A DNA stretch of 64,000 nucleotides from Isoetes taiwanensis (GCA_021234155.1 JAJEKV010000018.1:19947252-20011251); one strand, 5' to 3'. Counted from the first letter of the stretch, positions 35,932 through 47,362 are shown. The notes: generated by a model from the letters alone, not told the origin. Translations and numbers: made by a program.

Positions 35932-37795
35932 TCAGGCCGCGTCATCAAGGGCTGCAACACCTGGCAGAACTTTGCCTTCTAACAGCTCCAAACTGGCACC
36001 TCCACCAGTGGAAATGTGACTCATCTTATCAGCTAAACCTGCTTTCTCGACCGCCGCAACTGAATCACCACCACCAATGATAGTTGTAACCCCCTGGCCA
36101 CTCAATTCAGCAAGCTTCTTTGCTATAGCCTATTGCAGTAACAAAAGTGCAATCTTAGGTCTGGCAATATTACAGCATTCAAAAATAGCATGGAGAGATT
36201 TTTAAAAAGCAAGAATCTGATGCAAGTCTACCTGCGTCCCAACTGCAAACTTATCAAACTCAAAAACTCCCATAGGTCCATTCCAAATGATAGTCTTTGT
36301 TGTATCTAATGCCTCACTGAAGGTGTTAATGGAGTCTGGTCCAATGTCCAAACCCATCCATCCATCTGGTATGGAAGAAGCAGGTACTACCTGTACAATA
36401 AACAATTTAAACATCATTAGAAATTTATGATATGTTATTACCATCATGTAAAAACATCAAACAGCTCCAAAGGTTTCATTAGTAACTGAAATAGCTTACT
36501 TTACTGGTTGCATCGGGAGCAAACTTGTCAGCAATAACAACATCTGTAGGAAGCAACAAAGAAACTCCCTTTGCTTTGGCCGCCTCCATCAAAGTAGTGG
36601 CAAGTTCCAGCTTATCTTCTTCAACTAGAGAGCATCCGACAGACAAACCTTGCGCCTTGTAGAATGTAAAAATCATTCCTCCACCAAGGAGTAAAATATC
36701 ACATTTTTGTAGTAGAGATTCAATAACTCCAATTTTTGAAGAAACTTTTGATCCACCAACGATGGCAGCAAATGGTCTCTTTGGATTTGAAACTGCCCCA
36801 TCCAAATAATCCAGTTCCTGCAATGAAAACAATTGATTACAGATGTAAGAGATTCTTATATTAGCCAATACCTGACTATAATATAACTAAAAGTTACCTT
36901 CTGCAACAAGAATCCAGCTACTGAGGGCCTCAGATACTTTGTGACCCCCTCTGTTGAAGCATGAGCCCTGTGGGCCGTTCCAAATGCATCATTGACATAC
37001 AAATCAGCAAGAGCTGCCAGTTTCTTTGCATGCTCTGGATTGTTTTTTTCTTCCCCTGGATAAAATCTCAGATTTTCAAGCAACAGCACTCCTCCATTTG
37101 GTAGAGCTTCAACTTTCTTCTCAACCTCTTCACCAATGGAGTCATCTGCCTTTTCCACCTGCAAAAATGGCCACGTTCAGCCCAACATCAATGAGACGAT
37201 AATCAACAATTCCTTTGCCTAACCTGGATGCCAAGGAGCTCAGATAATCTTGGCACAAGTGGGGTAAGGCGATACTTCTCAGTGACACCCTTGGGACGAC
37301 CCTAACATAATTCAAATATACACATATAAATTTTTGTTACAGTATCTCAACCTTTTAGTAACACAATAATGCAGTCGCCCTTCAGAAGAGAAAGCAGCGA
37401 ACCAAATCAGAGGGAAAGAAGCATCGATCAAACAACATACATGCCTATTGCTAGGCATGCCGTTTAATCGGCATATCAGATTCAGATCATAAAAAATTCA
37501 GACATGATAATCGAAATAAGAGAGTGCATTTAAGCTAACAAAACTAATAAGAACGAGGAAAAACAGAGGAAGTACTACAAGCCATTTATGTTGTGGCACT
37601 TACCAAATGACTTGTGAGAATAACCTTGGCACCATTGTTGATCAAATATTTAATGGTAGGAACAGCAGCCCTGATCCGTGTATCATCGGTAATCTGAAGG
37701 TCGGCATTCAGAGGGACATTCAAGTCCGATCTGAGAAAAACTCTTTTACCCTTGAGATCGGCCTCCTTGAGATCCCCAACACTCCTCTTAGACAT
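35932..37795 (-). CDS. PGK: Cytosolic phosphoglycerate kinase, complete, six exons
   Basis: PGK transfers the acyl phosphate of 1,3-bisphosphoglycerate to ADP in glycolysis (reversible). Exons are 37604-37795, 37224-37301, 36898-37158, 36500-36817, 36232-36390 and 35932-36129. All junctions are GT-AG and in phase, giving 401 residues, the usual length of plant cytosolic PGK. The product starts [20 protein letters not shown] and has no transit peptide. Seen are the signature [11 protein letters not shown] with substrate Asp/Asn, SHLGRPKG across the first junction, [10 protein letters not shown], the hinge/nucleotide region, [13 protein letters not shown] and the C-terminal [12 protein letters not shown]. 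An in-frame upstream ATG (37828) would add 11 residues, but the conserved start at 37795 is preferred. Nothing suggests inactivation. Confidence 0.97.
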
Positions 37796-37865
37796 GGCGG
37801 CGACGGCTATGTTACCACTTTGCAGCACAAATATGTTAACATGGGCTGCACGCCAGAAATATCAT

Positions 37866-37892
37866 GACAGTCACAGTCACAGTCACAGTGTA
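37866..37892. repeat. CAGTCA microsatellite in the PGK upstream region
   Basis: Tandem ACAGTC units lie about 70 bp upstream of the PGK start, within the likely 5' leader or promoter. Confidence 0.85.
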
Positions 37893-37899
37893 TTGCTAG

Positions 37900-38685
37900 T
37901 GAATTACTATGCATTACTGTGCAGTAGATTGCATTCAAAGTCTTGCAAAAACCATAAGCGAATAAAAACCAAATTCAGACCACAACTGCATAGATGATTT
38001 TAACATCCACCATGGATAGTGGACACCAAAGCCAGGCCACAATAGCATAAATAATTTTGATATCCACCATGTCGGGCATATTTGGCCATTGTACCATGGC
38101 ATATCTGCGATATGTCCGTGGCATATCCATAGTATATTCAGTGTCGTGCTCTTACCACAAAAACTATATGGCGTTTTTTGGACTAGTACCTTCTTTCAGT
38201 TTTAGTGTGGTTCAAACACGATAGTGGCCAATATTTACGCTACTAGTCCACCATGCATTGATATTATGGAAACAAATTACAGGCACTGCTCGACTTGTGT
38301 GTTTATAACTAACGCTTTTGCATGAGGTTGAATGTCATCAATCATCCTCGCACTACCTATTTCTAAAACAAATTTCATTTTGCTATTTGTGAACGCCTTA
38401 TAAATGTCATTTGCAATTTAATACAATTTGATCGCATAATTACATGCTTGGGTCCGATCTGGTTTGGTATTAAGGTTCTCAGCGGTTGGTCAGTCCCTTC
38501 GCTCCCTAACAGAGCAATGGACCTCGAGTGTGACATGAAATGGTCCTTTTGGGAACCACTACAAGCATCACATACTAACCTTAGTAAGACTTCTACGAAC
38601 ATAAATATTTAGAATCCAATGTTGAAATAGTAATGTAGGTAACTAATGGTTATTTGTGATTTAATACAGCATTTGTCATTTATTT
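37900..38685. other. PGK upstream flank, no gene
   Basis: The flank is AT-rich with repeated CATATC/GATATG words near 38.08-38.14 kb. No coding frame is supported. Confidence 0.4.
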
Positions 38686-38689
38686 ATGA

Positions 38690-39530
38690 TTTGTTTCAGT
38701 AATATGCATGACGACAATAAACTCCATCAATTTAAGTTTATCCAAAGACACAAGGACGATGGATAGCAGCTGGTATAAGCATTATTGCAGCTTGGTATGA
38801 GTCTGGTCATCTCATGTCATGGGAAGCATTTAGAACAAAATTCTTGTTGTACAGATGGGATAGAGTAATTTGGACTCGTATGGCATCTTCAGGTCCCTCT
38901 GCCACAATGGAAAAGTGTTTGGACATGGGCATGGGATAAGTTGCTTCATTCCAAAGTGGCAGTTTTGTGGTGACAAGTGATTTATAGTTGCCTCGGGGTC
39001 AACAGGCTGGTCCATAAAATTGATAATGAAATTTCAGAGCTCTGTCCTTTATGTAAGCAAAGGGTTGAGAGTATTGAGCATTGTTTTTTCTTGTGTAAGC
39101 AGCTTCCACAGGCATGGTCTTCGTTGTTAACCCTATTTGGCACGTCTTGACCTAGCCAGTAAATTCTGTTCGCTATCTATCTTGTTGCATGGCATAAACT
39201 ACAGAAACGAGCATCTCGCGTGTGGCTGGCTTTTATGGTCGATCTGGAAGAGAAGGAGACTATTTATCTTCAAGGGCTTGGATTCTGCAGATGAGACTTT
39301 TCTTCAGTGGACACAGAATAAAATTGTTATGGCTTATAATTGTTCTTCTCTTGATCAAGAGAAGAAAGCACTGATTTGGCACACTTACCTTCACATTCAT
39401 TCTTATACATAAACAGGTGGTTGTGCTCAGTTGGATTAGTTTGTCTGTTGGGCTTATAGTTCTCTCTATGCATTTTATGTTGTTATAGTTTTGAATGGTA
39501 AATAAAGCTTGGCGTCCTTCAAAAAAAAAG
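38690..39530 (+). mobile_element. LINE 3' fragment with reverse-transcriptase zinc-binding domain
   Basis: Plus-strand text shows SWEAFRTKFLLYRW, then a PLPQWKSVWTWAWDKLLHSK-like zf-RVT start and LCPLCKQRVESIEHCFFLCK with the Cys/His zinc pattern, followed by LLWSIWKRRR. This is the C-terminal part of plant L1-type LINE ORF2. It ends with an AATAAA-like GGTAAATAAAGC and a short poly(A) at about 39520-39529. Stops and frame changes show decay. The upstream reverse transcriptase of this copy is missing. Confidence 0.8.
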
Positions 39531-40206
39531 GGGGGGCTAAAAATAAATTCTTAACATGAGGCATACATGCAGCATGCACATAAGCAAGGGATTTGCAAGA
39601 CCATCAAGGCGGTTGAGGAGGCCAGAGTTTGCAAAGGACTGCATCAAATCTTCTTCTTTCAGGTGGAGTTTTGTTGTGGATTTAACTTGAGGTTTTAAAT
39701 GCTGCTATAGCTAGATTTGCATATGTTCTTGAGTTGTCTTTGAGCTGAGGGTAAGCTTGGATTTGCATCCTGTTAAAGGCTTATTAGAGGCTGGACATGT
39801 GAGCCTGAGCTTCTCTTGACTTTTCAAGGAATTATTCATGTGATTACTTTGATCTACTAGCTGGGTATGCAGGATAAGATTATATGAAGGGATAAGCTTA
39901 ATTTGCAATCGTATGGACATGGCAAAGTAGAAGGAAATCCATGTAAATAGTCTAGATCAGGTCGAATTTGCAGAAAGAATGTCGTTTTGTTATAATTAAA
40001 GTGTCTATATGGCTTTCTAAGGAAAATTAATATGGGTCATCCATAAATGCATAGAAAGAGTTGAATTTGGTTTGGACATGGCCAATTTTGAGACTACAGT
40101 GTCGTTTTGGGCATGATTCATAGTTTTGTAATGTCTATTGGTTTCTGTGGAAATCTATCGAGATATGGAAAATAGGGAATAATTTAAGCTAAATCATAGT
40201 CGAAAG

Positions 40207-40515
40207 TCCATGAAAAGAGCCAATTTTGATACTGTTAGATGGGATTTTCTTGATCTTGCTCTCTCTAAATTTGGCTTTCATCCTAAGCTCAAGCTTTTGA
40301 TTCATGGTCTGAATGCTAATTCAAATTCTGCTGTCATTCTCAATGGTTCCCCCTCTCAATTCTTCCCTTTAGCACGAGGTGTTAGGCAAGGCTGCCCCCT
40401 TGCTCCCTATCTTTTCTTAATTGTGGCTGAAATGCTAACAAGGGCTGTCCTTCATTTCAAAGATCTTGGGGAAGTCAAGGGTCTAAAAATGCCAAACAAT
40501 GAGGATTTCCTTACC
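40207..40515 (+). mobile_element. LINE reverse-transcriptase fragment
   Basis: The frame encodes FDTVRWDFLDLALSKFGFHP, SAVILNGSPSQFF and RGVRQGCPLAPYLFLIVAEM, which is classic L1-type reverse transcriptase between motifs A and B. It ends before the catalytic YADD box, and the open frame that follows to 40941 has no RT character. It lies downstream of a LINE 3' end on the same strand, so it is a separate insertion or rearranged piece. Confidence 0.85.
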
Positions 40516-41869
40516 ATTTATGGAAGCACACAAGAGTTTCTCCGATGTAATTTCAAGAAAGAGTTTTTTCGTGAAAGATGGGAAGAAGATTCTGATAATG
40601 TACACAAATCTTTATATTATGCTCAAGAGTATTGGGCACCTCGAGAGAATGCTGGATCAGCTCCTGCATCTGAAACAAAGACTAATTTCATGTATAATGA
40701 TTGTAGTGATAGTAAAGGAAGCAATTCCCATGATATTAGACAACATGGTCAGCCTAGAGCTTCTCATGTTAGGAGGCATACAATTACCAACAGCCAAGTT
40801 AGAATGTCTAATGTTGCGACAATGTTATTGGCCTTAAATTCAGGATATCAAGGTAAACGTATTAGTGCAGGCTTAGCAAGACAATATTTGGGATTTAAAT
40901 TGAAAAAAAAAAAGATGGTTAATAGCTTGGATTCTATCTAGCCATCTCTATTGTACAAGTTTTTCTTTAAGTGTATAATTTTTAAAGAAATTTGATCATT
41001 ATACATTCTATTTATATATTCATTATAATATAGATGTCCAATTCAATAAGAAAAAGAAATACATCCCGGATGTATAATCTTTACAGCGATTTGATCATTA
41101 TACATTCTATTTATCTGTTTATTATAATATAGATGTCCAATATTTGTCATAATCTAACATTCTATGTTTGGTATAAGGTGGACAATGCAAGACCCATAGA
41201 CCAACATGTCCAATTAAATAACCAAAAAAGAAAAAGCAAAAAAGAAAATTTTGTTTCGTTTAAGGTAAAGCAAGACTTATAAAGCAAATTTAGTTCCACC
41301 TTTACTCCCTCCCCTTCTTTTTATAGGTAATGTATAGGGGCTCTTAATTAATGGTTAAGAAATTGTACTTACTCACTTGCCTAACCTTTGGTAAATGTAT
41401 TTTAAGTTAAAGTTCTCCACCTCATTGATATGTCAAGTAATGTATACACTACATAGCCAATACATAGCCAATGTAATCCCTTGACATGCTACTCATATGC
41501 ATGGATCCAAGATAAACAGAAAAGAATTTCATGTTGGTGTGGTTTCCTCCTGTGGTCAATCTGGGAATGTCGTAGACTAAACATTTTCCATTGAATTTAC
41601 TCATACTTGTATTATTAATATAGCCCATGCTAGATACTGATGGCTTATGAGTGTTCCTTCCTTGGAAAAAGATATGAGAAACTATATTTGGATGCAATAT
41701 CATCAAATTAATTCTTATCTAGAGTGTCCTATGTTTGGAGTATGTATATAGTGCTTCAGGCTCATATTTTCAGGGCCTTGTCTTGTGGTTACATTGCTAG
41801 TTGAGAGATGTACTTCTTGTATTCCTAGTTTTGATAAATAAACTTTTTGTTCATCCTTAAAAAAGGGGG

Positions 41870-42645
41870 AGAGCAGATGTCGATAATGTAATATTCTCTT
41901 TTAGTTATATACTAGTAAGCGTGCACTTTTGTTGCCATTGTACTAGTAGACGTGTGCCCGGCGTTGCCATTATATACTAGTAAACGTATACCCGGCGTTG
42001 CGAATGGACAAGATTGTACCGGTGTCATTCAAGATTGTATATAAAGCTGTGCAAAAACACATCAGTTAGACTCGAATAAGTCTAAATTTTGCTAAATATA
42101 TCATAATGGTTTATGATGTTGTATTCAAAATCTAAGGAAGAGCAAAGAGAATGGATTCCTAGATAATACTAATAATCTAGGACATCTCTACAACTTTGCT
42201 ATATTGAAATATCTAATGCATCAAATACGAAAAGAAATGTACAACGAGAGCTTTATCATTAATGTAAAAAGGAACTGCACGTATATATACTAACTAATAG
42301 ACTCACCATTGATATTTCCAACTTGCAGTGACTAGAACATCATTCTTTATTCTTATAATGACATATTTGTGTACGTAAGCAGGGCCTCCAAGGGATAGAG
42401 TGTGCTAGGAGTGTCTTCTTCACATTTCTATCTATTTTATATCATGATGCATTTCAATATGTAGCTAGAGGCATCTTCTTTGACATTTGTACGACATATC
42501 AAACCAACACATCACATTCACACCTTCCTTCCATTTTCGCATCATGGCAATACAAAAATTGGCACATTCTTTATTCTTATCAACAATCAAGCTTTCAAAA
42601 TGTAGTAAAGCCCGGCAGGCAACGCCGGGCACCATAACTAGTTAA
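41870..42645. mobile_element. Helitron-like or MITE-like element with CCCGGCGTTGCC ends
   Basis: At the right a hairpin GCCCGGC-AGGCAAC-GCCGGGC (42610-42630) is followed seven bases later by CTAG and T, the layout of a Helitron 3' terminus. At the left three inverted ends lie in tandem (about 41909, 41941 and 41976), each ACTAGT or TACTAGT followed about 10-12 bp later by GCCCGGCGTTGCC or a decayed form. No coding capacity is visible. Inverted ends on both sides also fit a palindromic MITE, so the class is uncertain. Confidence 0.5.
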
Positions 42646-42654
42646 ACTTTAAAA

Positions 42655-42905
42655 CACAAAGGGGGGATTGTTGAGAAAGGGGGAATATTGGTTGCAAGAA
42701 ATGGAATGGGGTATAAATGAAAAAAAAAAATCAAGTAGGGGATATTAAACTACAAAAATCACAAAAAGGGGATTGTTGCTAGAAAGGGGTATGAACATTA
42801 GTTGTGAGAAAAGGGGTATGAACATTGCATATGAAATGAGGGATATAAAAAAAATTCAAATAGGGGATATTAATCTACAAAATCACAAAAGGGGGATTGT
42901 GGCCA
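42655..42905. repeat. Degenerate direct repeats of GGGGGATTGTTG type
   Basis: About three loose copies share CACAAA(A)GGGGGATTGT, AGAAAGGGG and GGGATATTAA(T/A)CTACAAAA. They probably derive from a mobile element next to the Helitron-like ends. No frame spans them. Confidence 0.6.
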
Positions 42906-43363
42906 AATACCCTGTTTCTTGAAATCATGTCCATTTTGAGATAAGGGGGATTTTGAGGAGTATTTTATGGGGAATTTTAAGGAGGATGTGGGCATCGTTT
43001 TTTATGTGGATGGGCATGGGTTCCGATGGAATAAGACGATGCTGATGGTACCCACTCTGCGGTCATTGATATTTCCATCTTTAAAGGTGGTCAATTATTT
43101 AAAATCTTAAAAGTCGAGGAAGCATGGTCCTTATTTGATGTAAGAATTATTTTGGAATCAGAATGTGACGTAAACTTCTTTCATTTTTTGGTGGATGGTA
43201 TCAAAGTAGGAAAACATAGAGAAGAATTGTATACCACAAAGCTTTGTATGCCTCCTGTTGTACTTTCTTTAAGTGAAAATAGTTAACAAATATAATAACA
43301 GTGGTGTTACTGGGTTCAAATCCCAGTGTTATCTGCCAAAAACTTGGATCCTTATGCAAAGTC

Positions 43364-43440
43364 AGCATCGTGGCCACGGTGCGAAAGATGCGGAAGTTTG
43401 TGTAGTCGTGTATTGTAGTTTCGCACCATGGCCACGGTGC
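43364..43440. promoter_or_regulatory. Paired near-palindrome, site 1
   Basis: GCATCGTGGCCACGGTGC at 43364-43381 and GCACCATGGCCACGGTGC at 43423-43440 are each almost self-complementary, and are also near inverted copies of one another. The pair is the first of four such pairs across 43.36-47.61 kb. Its function is unknown. An intergenic processing, termination or replication signal is possible. Confidence 0.75.
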
Positions 43441-43554
43441 ATAAACCACCATATGAAAAAAAAAAAACAAGGCAATCCATTTAACATTCTAAAACATATA
43501 GATAGAGTTATTCTACTCAGATACAACTATATAAAATTAGACGTTTACAGTCAA

Positions 43555-43806
43555 CTATTCAGATTCATCGTCATTCTGAGGTGCTCCAGAGACCCTTTCT
43601 ATCATGAACAACCCACTTTCTCGATTCCATATAAGGTGGATCACAATATTGAAGGGATCAGGATAATTGCATGAAGGATTCATAGCAATAATGGTCAGCC
43701 AATCTTCAAGGACTACACCAAGCAGATGGCACGTGTAGAGATCCCTATGATTCATACTGCACGTAATCTCATGAGCAAGCTCCATCCAGCTCCAACGAAA
43801 AGGCAC
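43555..43806 (-). CDS. Small open frame between palindrome pairs, unrecognised
   Basis: An 83-codon minus-strand frame starts MPFRWSWMELAHEITC and ends in an acidic tail (PQNDDESE). It fills much of the interval between palindrome pairs 1 and 2. No domain is recognised, and it may be chance. Confidence 0.25.
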   Translation of the reverse strand: MPFRWSWMELAHEITCSMNHRDLYTCHLLGVVLEDWLTIIAMNPSCNYPDPFNIVIHLIWNRESGLFMIERVSGAPQNDDESE

Positions 43807-44073
43807 GGATCAAGACTATGCCCTCACCACTTGGTGCATGTCTATTTAGACCCACCATAATTATGATAGTCTAGACGAATAATTATTGCCAGCATTATTG
43901 AGTATTTTCCACATACTGTATGTATACATTGGTGCAGCTATTATACTTAGCTTAGTATAATATGTGTATTAGTTAAGAACTTATTTGGTCAATTAGTTTC
44001 TACTGGTTGTTGTTGCCAATAGGTTTGCTTCCATTGTTGTTTGCCTTTGTCTAGCTTTTATCCTCGACAAATA

Positions 44074-44152
44074 TCGCATCGTGGCCGCGGTGCGAAACCC
44101 TCTTTGTTTTTGTAGGCGTATTAGACCTTTTCGCACCATGGCCACAACGCGA
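44074..44152. promoter_or_regulatory. Paired near-palindrome, site 2
   Basis: TCGCATCGTGGCCGCGGTGC (from 44074) and TTCGCACCATGGCCACAACG (from 44130) have the same spacing as site 1. The pair lies about 110 bp upstream of the gene starting at 44266. Confidence 0.75.
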
Positions 44153-44265
44153 TATATGCCACTTTTGGATACTTGAAATTGGTATTTTGCGCGGTGACCT
44201 CGTAACCACTTTGATAAAGGCGATCACAGTTTTTATTGCTCTAAACGAGGCGATACAATTCCGCA

Positions 44266-45811
44266 ATGGCAAGCGTTAGGTCAGAGAAGGCGTGGGAATA
44301 GTTTCAGACATGGTATGATGAGATCGTTGTTAGGAAGGAAGCTGAGCATAGCCTATCACACCCAAATGAGTTTACTCGGCAACCTAGAAACCCTGTGGAT
44401 GCTACTGTAGTATACAATAACTTTTGCATGATGGTGGATATAATATTTGAGGCGAATAAACACAGTGACGTATATGGTCAGTATATTCAAAGCTTTATGG
44501 CAGTGGCAGATGCTGAAGCACATCCTTCTTTGTCAACGGGAAAGATTGTATTGAGTGTGAAGTCCTTTCTGAAGATGTTTCCCAAAGCTGATCATGATAA
44601 GATTCGAAGGTCGTTCAAGAGGCTACCTTCCTGAGAAGGATGGGAAGAATAATTTATATCCAATTGACATCATGTTTGCTACTTACATGATCTATTCGAT
44701 GCCACAAACAGATAGTGAGCAACCACAAGTGAGGGCTATTGCAGAACATCATTCACCTATCCGAGAAGATTTTTGATGCAGATAAAGAGAAGGAACTGGT
44801 GGAAAAGCTAGATGAGGACGATGATCAAGAGCAGGAAGACGAAGCCGCGCGTGAAGATAAACTTGACAGATGGGGAATCACGGAAGCCCTGCCAATTAAC
44901 ATGGGAGGGAAGGACTATCTGCTTCTCCACGATATGTCTTCGGTCACTGGTTTGAGGGAAGACGAGGTCCTTGGACAGATCTATGCTTTTGTTATAGGTT
45001 TAGACGACTTCATCGACTTCGAGCCCGAAGTGCCAAGGGAGCTGAACAAAGCTTTAACTTATGATGGAACTTCAGTAGCTCTGGAAATTGCGTTTGATAG
45101 GCTTCTGGAGATGGCAGAAATGGGCTTGAATGAAGTCTCAGAAGTAAAGCTCGAGGGGAGTTGTTCAGGAGCTAAGGATACCGAAAACGTTGAATAAAAA
45201 GGGGAATCAAGCTCCTCCAGGTCTTCCATCAACATTGCTACCAAAAAGGTTATTGAATCTGACAAAGTGGAGGTATGCTAGCTATAACTTTGTTTGTTTT
45301 GCTAAGTACCTATTAAGTTTGGTAGTCGGTTAAGTTGCAAATGGACTTTGCTTGCGCAGGAAGTTTTTGTTGACGATTATTGCACCAGACATGATAGAGT
45401 CACCCTTGGCCGAGATGGAAGTATTGCACACTATATGGGCTACCTTCATAAGGGGGCAATTATTGTGTTCCATTCCAAGTACAGCCCATCCGGACTTGAG
45501 GATTTGAAACTGAAGGCCCTCTTGTTGATTGGTAGTCACCACCTGTTAGCTGCCAATTCTGATCAATGGCTGTCAGGAGAGATATCGCCACCCATGTTTT
45601 TGGTGCGTTTAGTATGTACTCTGTCGCTGCCAATAGAGCTGCATTGGCCTTGTCCAGGGTGGATAAGGCTGCAATTCGACTGACTTGGAAAGAGAGAGAG
45701 CCACAGATTCCTCGTCTTATGTACCTGTTGGATGTTGGTCTGCAGGAGTCTGACCTGAAAGAAGTCGATGTTTCTGATGATCTTCATGTCTCTAAGAAAA
45801 TAAAGTTGTAA
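44266..45811 (+). pseudogene. Unrecognised gene upstream of the histone-like gene, decayed
   Basis: The frame starts MASVRSEKAWE, hits TAG at codon 12, then stays open for about 110 codons (TWYDEIVVRKEAEH, a helical region, KSFLKMFPKADHDKI). After a frameshift near 44.63-44.75 kb it continues through an acidic stretch (DEDDDQEQEDEAAREDK) and RWGITEALPINMGGKDYLLL to about 45197. A likely intron (acceptor TTGCGCAG at about 45358) leads to FVDDYCTRHDRV and AHYMGYLHKGAIIVFHSKYS. A last frameshift leads to VFGAFSMYSVAANRAALALS and the stop at 45811. I do not recognise the family. Size and mainly helical, acidic character would allow a structural or nucleic-acid-coating protein, but this is speculation. 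Palindrome pairs lie on both sides. Confidence 0.55.
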
Positions 45812-45921
45812 CAAAGTTCAATTAATGCAAAGACACTTCTTACATATCTATATCATGTTATTTGCAACATTCCCGTTAGTTTCAGTTTATTTTATTTTCA
45901 CAGTTATATTTTACTTCATTG

Positions 45922-45982
45922 TCACCACGGTGCAAAATATTAGTTATCAATGCTTGTATATCCACACCGTGACTACGATGCG
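45922..45982. promoter_or_regulatory. Paired near-palindrome, site 3 (decayed)
   Basis: TCACCACGGTGCA (45922-45934) and CACCGTGACTACGATGCGA (45964-45982) are recognisable but degraded versions of the pair. The site lies about 110 bp after the stop at 45811 and about 160 bp before the start at 46146. Confidence 0.6.
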
Positions 45983-46145
45983 AAGTGCTTCCATTTCTTT
46001 GTCTATCAATTTCTTGTTCCGCATGGTAGCAATGATTTGTAATAAATTTCTTCGTTCGATATATTCTTCTTAAAACCTTGTTCTCAAGACATTATATAGA
46101 TACTTATCAGCCTTCTCCACTCATTTCTCGCATCACAGTTCAGAG

Positions 46146-47362
46146 ATGGAGGTGAAGAGTAGTGCTATCACAGGATCTAACGTTGTCAGCAACCAAACTC
46201 ATCAAAATGAGGCGCTGTCTGGGCGCCAACAAAATGAGAACAATTTTGAGGCCAGCACCAGTAACTATGGCAGTGCATCAGGTAACTAGCACGGAGCAAA
46301 ATCTTCCGAGCAGGGTGTTGTTCAGCAGGCAGGTCTAGACGTTGTAGTTCAGAATGTTGCCAATGCGGTAGAGGAGATATACAGAGACACATCGTCCGAG
46401 CCAAGGCGTGTATATCTTTTTTCCTCAGGCAATTTAGTCGGTTAAGATCTTTTCGTGCAGGCAGCTGTTTGTCATAGTGTACTTGTGCCCGATGATTGCA
46501 TCATCATTTCTGTCGATGTTGTAATTGAACCAGAGACCCAGCTGCCTCTTCCTTCGATAGGAGCTGACAACTTGAACGAGGCACTCGGATCCTTCGTAAT
46601 CTGGCCAAGGTTGATGGCATCGTTAACTCCAACAATGGGCACTTTGGTTGCCTTAGTTAACGAGATAGATTTCATAACCAGGCCCAATCAGAATGTGCAG
46701 GTGCTTGGTGCGTTAGAAGGAGCAGGAACTCGGTCAAACACTGAAGATCATCAGGATATTCTAATTCAGGATATTCTTGTTCAGGCTATTCCTATTCAAG
46801 ATATTCCTGTTCAAGCTATTCCTATTCAGAATATTCCTGTTCAGGATATTCCTGTTCTAGATGCTATTCTAAACGTTGTCCCTAACTTAGAAAGAGTGCT
46901 GGATCCTCCGAATCAGACTAACATTGAGCTTGAGGAATTCAGTAGGCGCCTAAGCAGCTGCAGAAGAAACATGTGCTGTGTAAAGGCCTTTCGAAGCTCA
47001 ACAAGAAGGGCGAGCTGTTTAAGTCAAAGTGCAGATGGATTCGGGAGATCCCACACTTCCAAAATCACGTGGAGTGGGTATTTCCAAAGCTCACTATGGC
47101 GAGAATCTGTAGAGAGGAGGTTCAGAACAGGTACTCGAAAATGAAGGAGGATAGGAGGAGGTACCACGGTTCTGGAAGAGCTTTTTCAATGCCGAAAGAG
47201 GTTAATCGACTTACTACATATGCCCTTGATGCTCTGCACGAGGCAGCTGAGAATCACATGGTCAGGTTTTTTGAAGACTGTGTGAAGTGTGTCGTTCATG
47301 GAAAGAGGATGAGGACTATGCAGAGGGATGTTGTTTTGACGAAATATTTTCGAGGCATGTAA
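46146..47362 (+). pseudogene. Histone H3-fold protein with extra N-terminal region
   Basis: A first exon from 46146 (MEVKSSAITGSNVVSNQ) ends at a donor-like CAG/GTAACT near 46282. The frame from about 46455 carries VLVPDDCIIISVDVVIEP and EALGSFVIWPRLM, a small beta-rich domain resembling one found beside plant CACTA transposon genes, then a run of near repeats (QDIPVQAIPIQN). After a frameshift or unseen intron near 46940 the sequence becomes histone H3-like: APKQLQKK (compare the H3 tail APRKQLATK), IREIPHFQNHVEW aligned without gaps to LREIRKYQKSTEL, RICREEVQ against RLVREIAQ, then ALHEAAENHMVRFFED, CVVHGKR and MQRDVVLTKYFRG. Over the alpha-2 to alpha-3 block I count about 19 identities in 42 with canonical H3. 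Loop 1 holds an insertion of about 19 residues. This is more divergent than any ordinary H3, and FFED plus HGKR is closer to H3 than to CENH3. Confidence 0.75.

Noticed and set aside
40515-40941. Continuation of the reverse-transcriptase protein
   Set aside because: The frame stays open, but the sequence loses all reverse-transcriptase character before the YADD box. It is probably a chance fusion at a breakpoint.
43312-43345. tRNA-like 3' half with GGGTTCAAATCCCA (B-box and T-arm) and TGCCA end
   Set aside because: No matching D-arm, anticodon arm or 5' acceptor strand lies upstream. It is at most a tRNA-derived SINE trace and cannot be called a tRNA gene.
46940-47362. Centromeric histone CENH3 of the host
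   Set aside because: The loop-2 and alpha-3 region (FFED, HGKRMRTM) is nearer canonical H3, the loop-1 insertion is much longer than in CENH3, the frame is broken, and the upstream fused region is foreign to CENH3.
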